Part shown: positions 1 through 8,980 of the stretch, one piece after another
How the letters are laid out: each line of letters begins with the position of its first letter
Position numbering within the stretch: the stretch's first letter is position 1
Assembly (NCBI GenBank): GCA_001687465.1
Contig: LVLI01000079.1
Location: 62,001 to 126,000 of the forward strand
Length of the DNA: 64,000 bases
Origin: Halocafeteria seosinensis
Lineage: Eukaryota > Sar > Bigyra > Bicosoecida
Direction of reading: 5' to 3'
Translations under genes and position numbers: made by a program
The notes under the pieces: generated by a model
What the model was told of the DNA's origin: nothing
Database searches by the model: none
The model's input: only the letters and a program-made list of their open reading frames with translations

Positions 1-3000
1 ATGAAATACGGTCACTGTGTTCTGTATACTGGAAGCCGTGGCTAACAGTTTGTTGGGTCGGGGAAGATGGACGCCACGGAGGTATTTTCTTCTTGTGGTC
101 TAGGTGCGGTGAAACGGCTGACAGCATCTGACGAGGTACTAAACGGTCGTTTGGGCCATCGGTACCGCGAGAACCATGCTGGGATGGGATTGCTTTCCCA
201 TTGTGTGCGGTTTTCTCACTTTGAGAAACGAGGGTGGCGCGGCGCATCTCTACAATGTTTTTGAATCGCGCACGTTCATCCTCAAGCCGAGACACTCCAT
301 ACTTTAAGGTCCTCTCCTTTTCTTCTATGGTCTTCAGAAGCTCTTTACTGTTATTCCCTGGCTGTCCCACCTGAGAGTACAAGTGGGAAAGACAGTTGAC
401 CGCTTCTGCGATCTGCCTTTGGGACCCATAGAGCACAGATAACATCGTTGAGATACTAAACGTTGCCTCCCCATTCTGTTTACAATCCTCGATCTCCACG
501 GAAGCATGCTTCTGCACAATATACCGTCGAATCGCTCGTTGGATACGCAAGGCAGCATCCCTCGTCCGTTGCTTTTCTTCATTAGCCTCTTGGTTTTGCG
601 TCCCGCTGACTGCTTCTTGTTTTTTCTGAGCATTGTAAGCGTCTCTCATCTGACGCGCTAGCCACTTCGAAACGTTGAAATCTTCTGCAATACTGGAGAT
701 TACGTCAGGTGACGTTTTCTCATTGGTAGGGCGGGATACCGTGTCAGAGGGAGAAGAATCCACTTCACTCTTCCGTTCGACATTCTCCGGCTCGTTGCCA
801 CGATTCCCGACGGCGAAATCCGGATTAAATTTGTTCAACAGCTGTAACGCTCTTTCATAGGATAAGTGCTTTTTCTTTCCCGTCTGTCGAATTAGATAGG
901 AAACATCAAGTCCCGGAGAACTTTCTCTCTGAAGCGCGTCAGCGTTATTCGAAGGCGCAAACTTCCGAAGCTGTTGCCTTCTGCGGAACGATTCTGCCAA
1001 TGACTTCTGGTACAACGAACTATAGGTAGAAGAAACTGAGGAACGCGGTGAGTAGTTTGAATCGCTGTATTCGTGAGTTGAGGACGTATCGATAGTAAGG
1101 TCCGTTTTGGAGTGCGGTGCTTTCGATCCAATTGCAAAAGAACAGTCGTAATCTGCACTTCCTTTGTACCCTTTTGCCGACTCGCCCCAGGCATTGGGCT
1201 CCCGCCTCGAAAATGAATTTGCTACTGCATGCTCAACGTTGTTCTCCTGTCTCATTTTAGAAATTGCAGCACTGGTTGCAGTCGAAGTACTCGTAGTGAT
1301 TCCCCATGTTACCTTGTTATCCGTGGAGCTGTTTACAATGTTGGAGTCTTTACTACTTGCCACTTGAAATCCACCTATCTGTCCCTGATCCAAAATGCTG
1401 TCACCTGCCAACCCCTGTCGCGAAAGCGTATTCTTCACCGAAGTATCAAATCTGTTTTCCTGCTTGGATGACTTAACTGTTGAGTCTGGAGCACTGATTC
1501 CAGTCCAAACCCTGGTAGAACCAGGTTCACTGCCTGTCACTTGCAGCCCGCCCGCGCCCTTATTATCGCCTGTGTACGCGGTAAAGGTGGTATCGGTTTC
1601 CGAGGAAGTACCAGCAGGTGTCGTGGTTGCTTGCTTTGGAGTGGAGTTTACTGTCTGCTTACTTGACACCGTCGTTTCTGCGAAAGAGGATCCAGATTCA
1701 GCAACCAAACTCGCTCCTTGAGTGTCTGCTGTAGTAAAGACGTCACTACTGGGTACAGTAGGTGCATCCATGGACCACACTTGGTGAGTAGTCACTGGTA
1801 CAATATCGGAAGAGCTGCCGGTTTCGGTGTCCAGCGACGTCCACACTCCTGTCTCCGCAACGGTTGCCGAGGAAGAGCTCACTGATAGTGCAGGTTCCGG
1901 TTCCGATGCAGCGGCAGCGGCATTCTCCTGTGACGGCTTACTTGACACCGTCGTTTCTGCGAAAGAGGATCCAGATTCAGCAACCAAACTCGCTCCTTGA
2001 GTGTCTGCTGTAGTAAAGACGTCACTACTGGGTACAGTAGGTGCATCCATGGACCACACTTGGTGAGTAGTCACTGGTATAATATCGGAAGAGCTGCCGG
2101 TTTCGGTGTCCAACGACGTCCACACTCCTGTCTCCGCAACGGTTGCCGAGGAAGAGCTCACTGATAGTGCAGGTTCCGGTATCGACGCAGCGGCACTCTC
2201 CTGTGACGAGGCAGTCTGGGAGTCCCGATCGGTTTGACTCAACCAGTATCGGGGAGTGTCTGGACTAGAAGTTGCAGCGACGGTGTCTCCACTAGCCTGA
2301 AGTGAGGAATGGTAGTTCCCCATCTTTCCCTCATCCATGACGGGGTATTCTTCCGAAGGAGTTGGCGGAACTGAAGCTCCAGCAGAGTATTGTTCCTCTT
2401 GTGGGTCAGGCATTGAATTGGGAGGAGGGGGCGGTGCTCCAGGTGGACCACGCTCGTGATATGGCATGGCACCAGGTGCGTGTGAAAGAGGCTGTTTTGA
2501 TTGGGAATCACGCGAGGACGCTGCATACCGGACAGAACAAAGTCAATAGGCAGTAGCGGTTTCACAAAACGAAGGTACTGACGAACCTGGAGGAGGGGGA
2601 AGTGGGGGTGTGGGACTATCATCTCTCTTCGCGTGTTCTCCTGCAGTAAACAACATGTATTGACGCGCAGCAGCCAAACATGTTTGGTAGTGCGGGAATT
2701 TCTTACTCGGAACGGTGGTTGTGTTGCCTCCTTTGGGAGGTGCTGCAGACGACGTCGTATGGGCAAGTTTGACAACAGTAGATCAACATAATAATGCTAC
2801 CTCAGCAATCCTTACTTGCTCTACCCCCGTCATTCGAAGGAGCTGGGGAGGGAGGGCGTTCTGAAATGAAATCAGCAAGTAAACGTATCACAAGGGCTGG
2901 TAAACTCAGTAGCAGCTTACTTGGTCTAGGAGCGTAGTCCCAGTAATCTTGAGGGGGTTGCGGAGATCCTGTATAGCAAGCGTCGAGGGGCAGGTCATGC

Positions 3001-4450
3001 ATGAAAGGAGTAATCTTCTCAGTAGTCACCTTACTTGATCTAGCAGCGTAGTCCCAGTAATCTTGAGGGGGTTGCGGAGATCCTGTATAGCAAACGTCGA
3101 GGGGCAGATCATGCATGAAAGGAGTTCTCTTCTCAGTAGTCGTCTTACTTGATCTAGCATCGTAATCCCAGAAGTCTTGAGGCTGTTGAGCAGGTTGAGG
3201 GGGTGGCGGTGTTCCTGTGGTGAACAAAACAGGAATGAGTCGATCACGCATAAAGAATAAATCGTTTAGCAAAGACTTACTTGATCTAGCATCGTACTCC
3301 CAATAGTCTTGAGGGGGTGGAGGTGCTCCTGTGGCACAACATTGCCTGGCAGTGGCCGCATGAAGAGAAGCAGTAGCAAGCATCAAGGCCTTACTTGGTC
3401 TAGCATCGTAATTCCAATACACTTGCGGGGGCGGCGGTGCTCCTGTATTGTAACATCAGAATGTAGGAGGGGGCATGACTGGAACCAGCTCATCTGAGTG
3501 ATGCCTTACCTCTAACGTCGTAACCCCAATAGTCCTGCGGGGGTGGGGGTGCTCCTGTACATTGCAAAGTCGACATGTAGAAACCGCACGGGTGGAAGTA
3601 TTTCTTCTTGGTGACCACTTACTCGATCTACCATCGTAATCCCAGTAGTGTTGAGGGGGTGGAGGCATCCCTGTATTTCCGAATCAATAGGTAGAGACGG
3701 CATGAGCGGAAGAAGTTCGTTTAGTATTCTCTTACTTAATCTAGCATCATAATCTCCGTAGTCTTGAGGGGATGGCGATGCTCCTGCATTGTAGAACGGA
3801 CAGGTAGAGACCACATTGATGGACGAGTTCGTCTCGACGATATCTTACTTGATCTAGCATTGTAACCTCGATAGGATGCTTGAGGAGGTGGCGGTGCTGC
3901 TGTCCCTCTGGCGCCTGTATTGTGGAATCGACACACGGCATTACATTACAAATTGTATGAGTGGGCACGAGCTTCGTCTCAGTGATATCTTACTTGATCT
4001 TGGATCGTATTCCCAATAGTCTTGAGAATAGGACGGTGATTCTGCATTGCCAAGCCGACAGATCGGGACCACATACGGGAAGAAGTTGATCTCAGTGCAG
4101 TCTTACTTGATCGAGGAAGATTCTTCGCAGGAGGCGGAGTCGGTGGTGGAGGTGGTGGTGCTGCAGTGCAAAGACAGTGGGTCGCTAAATATACCTCGAG
4201 ACTTCACTCCCTAGAAGAGTACCAAACTTACATTCGGTTCGTATGGTTCGGCCTCCCTTGGCTTGTTTCTTCGCGGGGAGAGGCGGTGGCGGCGGAGAGT
4301 TCTTTTTTTCTGCACACACACAACAGTAAATCACCAAATCGTATACATAAGCGTAAAGTTGAATCATTGCAACGTACTTGCGGTCGCGCGTTCCTGACTT
4401 CCACTTCTAGTAGGGGGAAGAGGGCGGCTAGCCGCCGGCTGCGTTGGCGC
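1..4450 (-). CDS. Large modular Pro-rich repeat / IQ-motif / coiled-coil protein, 3' end beyond the window
   Basis: I do not recognise the family. On the minus strand a single exon stays open from 2520 to the left edge (about 840 codons, no stop), so the gene is 3'-truncated by the window. Upstream, short exons join in one phase (phase 1): 2587-2640, 2707-2742, 2816-2860, then the mini-exon array 2921-4163, then 4232-4309 (Pro-rich then Lys/Arg-rich) and an exon ending at 4378. Reading N to C: a Pro-rich region of about 12 repeats, a Ser/Thr/Ala-rich linker with a 93-residue internal duplication, a basic stretch, an IQ-like motif near 590-530 (core IQRAIRRYIVQK), and a heptad-rich helix near 350-240. 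IQ motifs usually bind calmodulin or EF-hand light chains, so a cytoskeletal or scaffold role is possible; this is inference. The 5' start is not resolved. Confidence 0.6.
1661..2205 (-). repeat. In-frame 279-bp tandem duplication inside the large gene
   Basis: A segment beginning at 1661 recurs at 1940 with period 279 bp, which is 93 codons. Over roughly the first 240 bp the two copies differ at only a few positions and keep the same reading frame; similarity fades near 1905-1939 and 2184-2218. The encoded residues are Ser/Thr/Glu-rich and low in hydrophobics, suggesting a disordered linker. Confidence 0.85.
2921..4163 (-). repeat. Tandem array of 11 exon-intron units with period about 114 bp (mini-exons)
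   Basis: Eleven units follow each other, each an exon plus an intron of about 66 nt. Exons by position: 2921-2968, 3035-3082, 3149-3214, 3281-3328, 3395-3442, 3510-3554, 3623-3670, 3736-3783, 3849-3914, 3994-4041 and 4107-4163. Seven are exactly 48 nt and the others 45, 57 or 66 nt, all multiples of three. Each starts after a CAG-type acceptor and ends at a GTAAG-type donor in the same phase (1-1), so any unit can be added, lost or skipped without shifting the frame. The translated consensus is RAPPPPQDYWDYDARS. Units at 2921 and 3035 are nearly identical including the intron, which indicates recent duplication; units toward 4100 have diverged. The last unit (4107) keeps only the Pro-rich half. 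Confidence 0.85.
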
Positions 4451-4617
4451 AGTTGACCGCCAGGGTGAACGTGAAGTTGTTCGTCCAGCCGTTGACGGAG
4501 GCGGGCGACCGGTGGACCTCTGCCTCCAAGCCATCGTGAATAAGAATTATGTGATCAATTGCACCGGGGCGGTCCAGGTGTATAAGGAAGATATATACTT
4601 CTTCGCTGTGCGCGTTT
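4428..4617 (-). other. Possible upstream exon(s) of the large minus-strand gene
   Basis: A minus-strand open frame from about 4617 down to a TAG at 4428 encodes a compact, protein-like stretch with alternating hydrophobics, resembling a beta-sandwich strand pattern, and it lies just 5' of the Pro-rich exons. A CAG acceptor-like site precedes it. Its frame does not join the exon ending at 4378 without a further splice that I could not place. It may be an exon of the same gene or chance. A second possible piece is the minus ORF 4969-5202. Confidence 0.25.
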
Positions 4618-4969
4618 TAGGAGCCGTTCTGTTGGGAGAAGTGCGTCATACGATGTGCAGTTATACAAGTCCATGAAGAGCTCCATGCACGTACCTCAAA
4701 TAAGACCGCCGTCAGATAGGGTTGCTTAGCAGTGTACAAGACGCGAAATGGTAGGATAGCAGCGCAGAAACAAAGAAAGCGAAAGAAAAGAAACTAGAGC
4801 GTCCTCCCGCTTGCGAGTTCGACACTTCTTGAACCGTTTTTCACACCCACTTATAAACCGTAAACCACCTGCCTACGGAGGCACGCTACTGGGGAGTTAC
4901 GGATAACAATACCAAAATAACCTGCTGGCGCTTTGAGGATAGCGCGTGGCTGCCATGGCAAAAACTTGC

Positions 4970-5440
4970 TACCGAAATAGGTAACCTAATGCGACCTCGA
5001 CGCGGCCAACGCTGTGGCGCAACGGTATAACCATATCAGGCAGCATGTTCGGATCGGCCACCACCACCACCTCTCCGGGACGGTCTCCCGCAGCATGCAC
5101 ACCATCAAAAAGGCTACCAGATATACGTACCATGGCAGTATACTCGCTCGAAATGAAAAAATTAGCATACCCGCACCCGTTTGAACCATGTTGCGCATAC
5201 ATGTGTAGTACCGCTCCTCGCTAAGAGGTTGCGGTCAACTCCTCGGCCTGCCTATCTGCCACGTGTGTGTGTGTATAGAGCTGGCCTTTTCTGTCGACAT
5301 CTCAAGGGTCGGTGACATGACGTACACTATTTCGCAGAGAACTCTCTGATCAGACAATTTTGGGAGGGGGAACTCAAGAATGCTGTCTTATCCAAATTCA
5401 TGAAGGAAGAAGATCCGACAAATAAAATATAAACCATTGC
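4970..5440. other. Stretch without a supported gene
   Basis: There is one 77-codon minus ORF (4969-5202) with plausible composition but no recognised domain, and a short GT microsatellite near 5262-5274. I see no convincing gene structure here. Confidence 0.4.
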
Positions 5441-5990
5441 AGGAAATATCCAAAGCAGCTCAATTGTAGAGAGATTCGATGGAACATTCAAGAGGATGTT
5501 AAGGAAAGCACATATGCTGACTGGTGATACTATGGAAAGCTTTGGAGTCTTCTAGAAACAATTGAGCGCGGCAAGAATGATAACGCTTCCCCTACCGGTA
5601 GGGTTAGTGGATGAACTACGATGAGAGTAAGCATGAAACAATAGGAGTGAAGCACTAGACAAGGAGAACCGCGAAGCAGTAAGACGGGCAACCTTCTTGA
5701 ATAGAACGTTTAATCTAGAAGAAGAACGATGATTTAAACGAAGGAGGCAAAGTAAAAGAGGCATTCCGAAGACAAAAAATGGTCAAGAGCCTTATTAACG
5801 GGAGCTCAGACTGTATGAAGTCATAAGAGCTGATAGAGTCAGTGAAGATTCAAAATCAGTCGCATATCGCATTAAGAATTTAGAGACACAACCAGTAAGT
5901 GGATTTTATGGCAGAGCACTTCTACAAAAGATTGAAGGAGTGCAAAACAAAGACAGAGCGAATGAAATTCAAGGGGGAGATATGTGCATT
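5440..5990 (+). pseudogene. Decayed integrase of a Polinton/Ty3-like mobile element
   Basis: Reading the plus strand across several frames gives pieces typical of DDE integrases. Near 5456-5520 a peptide with the core SIVERFDGTFKRML matches the region around the catalytic Glu of retroviral-type integrases. Near 5820-5930 a C-terminal piece (SVAYRIKNLETQPVSGFYGR) resembles the Y-x-L/I-x-x-L-x-x-x-P-V-x-G-x-FY end seen in Polinton-type integrases. Frames are broken by several stops and shifts, so it is not functional. The catalytic Asp residues are not visible, implying a 5' truncation. Ty3 or Ginger origin is possible instead of Polinton. Confidence 0.5.
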
Positions 5991-7422
5991 GTGGTGTGGA
6001 ATTTCCGCTCGACGGAATTCGTCGTCGTTTTCTTTGTGGTCGATCTTGAGAACTATCACCTGCTTCAACATTTTCTGCCGAGAGTAGATCTTTCATTCTT
6101 TGTCTCCATTCCTCAGAGGTCCCGTAGCGATTACCGTAGTGATAGACGTTGCCATTGCTGACCGAAGTACTGGTAACACTTCCAGATGCGGAGTCTCCCC
6201 GCTGGCTTTCAGATATAGAGCTTCTTTGCTCGTGTGTTGCACTGTCGGCGGAATCTACGTGCTGGTCTGAGTCATCGAAAGTCCATTTAGGATAATGAGA
6301 GGGTAAAAGGAGCCAATCCCCTTTCTCGCTCTCATTACTTTGAAAAAACTTTACCTTCCTCTATTGTCAACCCGTGATTAGGGTGCTTCTTAGAAAGCTT
6401 CTGAAACGAATACTTGGCATGATTCACCAGTATCCTTCTCCAAGGTTTTCTGCCATTCGGAAACTTCAGTTGCCGCATATGTAGATTCTTGTGGTCCCCT
6501 TTCCGCGCTTGCTTGTCCAAAACAACGCAGTAGAATGTGTCGCTTAAAAATTCCCACAGAAACGCGAGCTCCTTCCTATCTACTCTAAGTCTAAGGTACA
6601 AAGCATTTTTAGGCTTGTTTATAGCTTCCGTTGACAGACCCATGCCCGGCAGAAACTTTGGCCCCACTATGGGGACAAAGATGAGAGGCGACACAGTCTT
6701 CTTCAGCGGCACCGGTTAGCTGACACTTGGGATCTCATACCCGTGTTCCGTTTTCCGTGTAAAAATAATATCTTTTGACCTTCTTGTCCCAATTTTGAGA
6801 TCAATAGGTTGTTCGGGATGGATGCGTCGGACCAAGCGTCGCCGTCTCGAGCTATGAAGTGTCGCCTGGCATCATCATTCCCTTCGCCGATTACTTTGGC
6901 CAGAGCTATCAGCTTTGCCTTCATATCTTCTTTAATCTAAGGAACGTCATAAACTGTTTCTGGGTAGACAGACTTTATGACGTCCTTGTAACTTTTGAAG
7001 TCAACCCACTTATCTACCTTGTCTATTGCTCCCTTTTTGTCATTCGTCAGGAATTCTTGTTTGAGCTTTCCATGATAGAAGGCACTCTTGAATTCGTCGT
7101 CAGCAACCATAAAACATGCCACTAGGAGCCTTTTCCGAAGACTTTTAAGCTTTTCCTCAAATGACAAATTCTCCCTGCGAAAATGCCTCGTGGCGTCTTG
7201 ATAGGGTCGGCTAAGGCGTTTCACTACCTCTGCAATTTCGCCAGCTCCACCTTCCCCACCTATTTCAAAGCAACCTTCGAGCTCTTCATCTGTTCCTTCT
7301 TGAACATACGGTCTCAAAGCTCCAATAAAATACTCCTTTCGTGCTTTGAGAGCATCAACAAGAGGTTCTCTTTGTCTTCTCTCTCCTGTAAAGATGTTGG
7401 AGCGGTTCCGGGTAGGGTTCAC
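5950..7422 (-). pseudogene. Broken or multi-exon gene of a dispersed repeated element, function unknown
   Basis: Three minus-strand ORFs follow one another with small frame changes: 7422-6937 (161 codons, Lys/Glu-rich), 6924-6703 (73 codons) and 6712-6335 (125 codons, basic). A further open frame runs to about 5950, ending Ser-rich with a run of basic residues. Transitions fall near possible splice signals, so this may be an intact spliced gene or a frameshifted one. I recognise no domain. The first codons and about 25 bp upstream recur at 61715-61747, showing that the 5' end belongs to a dispersed family. It faces the integrase remnant tail to tail, suggesting one composite mobile element. 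Confidence 0.35.
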
Positions 7423-7429
7423 CCCTTAC

Positions 7430-8980
7430 ACGGCGTAGCGTAGCCTGTAGCCTACACGTCTTCCGGCAGGAGCAATACACACAATAATGTGTATATGCAA
7501 TTGCACTGGTAAATCGTTTCTTGCAAAACTAATCTATACAATCCGCAAACGTGTTTGTATTTTCACTTCCATGATCTGCCACCTCCTTTGATGGCACTTT
7601 TTCGTTTCGCTCCCTCCCTGTACAATGTGTATTGTAAAGTTTGCACGTTCTTTTGTGTCATCCCCTTTTATTTTCTTCCAGTCTCTGCAAAACTTCCGGC
7701 TTTACGTACTTAAGCATATGGGGTCAGGTGCTGGCAGTACATCATGGTACTCGGTCTTCCGCATTAAGCTTCTCCAAGTCACGGGTGTGTGTTTCCCCCA
7801 ATGTAGACTCTTTCGGCGTCTAAATACTCCTTCGAGCCTTGTAGCCGCATCGTGCCTCCACAGAACAGAGCTTGACATAATCGCAAGCAGGTAGAAGCAA
7901 GGAGTCTCACTTGCGTTTCGATAGACATAGAAATAGTCCCAACAAGAGTCCAATGAAATTCATGTTACTCTTTGTTTTCATCACTTTTTTTTTTTTTTTT
8001 TCAAACTTCTCAACTCGTCGCGCTTTCGTATCATCATGTGGCTGCGTGTTCGTTGTTTGCCTTAGCTCCACGAGTTCCTCCACTAGCACTTCCTGAAAGA
8101 ATTCATGTTCGATGAGCCTTCAATTTTGTGCCCCAGTGAAATCGCGCCACGCTTGGCTTGAGGTCCGTGGATGTGTGCCTAGCGGTTGTGTTGCTTCGCT
8201 GTTTTGTCTTCGTCAGCTTTTTTCTTCCCTTTCTCCTCGTCGTCTTCATCCTCCCCTTCATGATACTCGTGAAATTTTTCAAGTTCTTTATACTCGCTAA
8301 TAAGATCTTCCATATTTTGATTGGCTTCAACAAAGTGTTGTTCGTCCATTGTCGTTCACTCTCGAGTCTCCGACTGCAGCTTCACCAAGTTGTTAAGCAA
8401 AAGTTCAATTGATCGCAGGCTCCAAAGTGAACGCTACAAAATGGTATTCCCTTCCAAGGTAGGATGTATTGGTCAGTAACCCTTACGGGCACGCTCAGAG
8501 AGGGAGTATAATGAGTTTGCTCTCAATATTATAGTTCCATACATTGAGAGAAAAGAACTCTGGAAGAACGAAATACCCTAGGCATTTCGGGTATTCAACA
8601 ATTCACATCGTTGTAGTCAATGACATTTTTCGCATTGACAAGCTACTAAATACACTATTTGGCGGGGACAATGTGGTCGAAGTTTTGTGAAGGAGTTGGG
8701 TTGAGTCTTACGCGATATAGTATAGTCTACAGACGGTCCATCCTCCTGGTTTATTAAGCATGTCGCATTCGCATTGTTTCATTACCCAATTCCGTTCTAG
8801 TTAGACAATTTTTTTTTTTTCCTGAGAATTTACTCTCCAGAACACACTGTCAATGCTAACTTTTGGAGGACCCGTATGATTCAAACACTGTCCAAGCAAA
8901 ACATCCCGCAAGTTGTCAAATCGGCGACTATACGAGTTCTTTAGTGAGATGCTCCGAGGAATTAACTTCATTCCTCTACC
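7430..8980. other. Gene-poor stretch with small degenerate minus-strand ORFs
   Basis: Minus ORFs at 7702-7953 (83 codons) and 7907-8089 (60 codons, Lys-rich then one hydrophobic segment) have coding-like composition but no recognised family and no clear gene structure. A T run lies at 7988-8002. The part 8420-8980 holds nothing that I can name; it includes the 5' flank of the WD40 gene. Confidence 0.4.
8179..8349 (-). CDS. Small acidic coiled-coil ORF, hypothetical
   Basis: A 56-residue minus-strand ORF starts with ATG at 8349 and stops at 8179. It is rich in Glu, Asp and Lys, with a heptad-like first half and an acidic cluster (EGEDEDDEEKGKKK) in the middle. Upstream there is another short open piece in a different frame ending just before the ATG, so this may be the tail of a broken gene. 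I recognise no family. Confidence 0.25.
   Translation of the reverse strand: MDEQHFVEANQNMEDLISEYKELEKFHEYHEGEDEDDEEKGKKKADEDKTAKQHNR

Noticed and set aside
2239-2775. Minus-strand 178-codon ORF
   Set aside because: It is in a different frame from the large gene; the in-frame exons here show consistent phases and continue to the window edge, so this is a shadow.
2921-4163. CRISPR-like pattern of 48-bp repeats with about 66-bp spacers
   Set aside because: The repeats have consistent coding frame and donor/acceptor splice signals at both ends, the spacers are themselves related in neighbouring units, and the genomic context is eukaryotic. A mini-exon array explains everything.
5440-5990. Intact integrase gene
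   Set aside because: At least several in-frame stops and frame changes, and the catalytic Asp region is missing.
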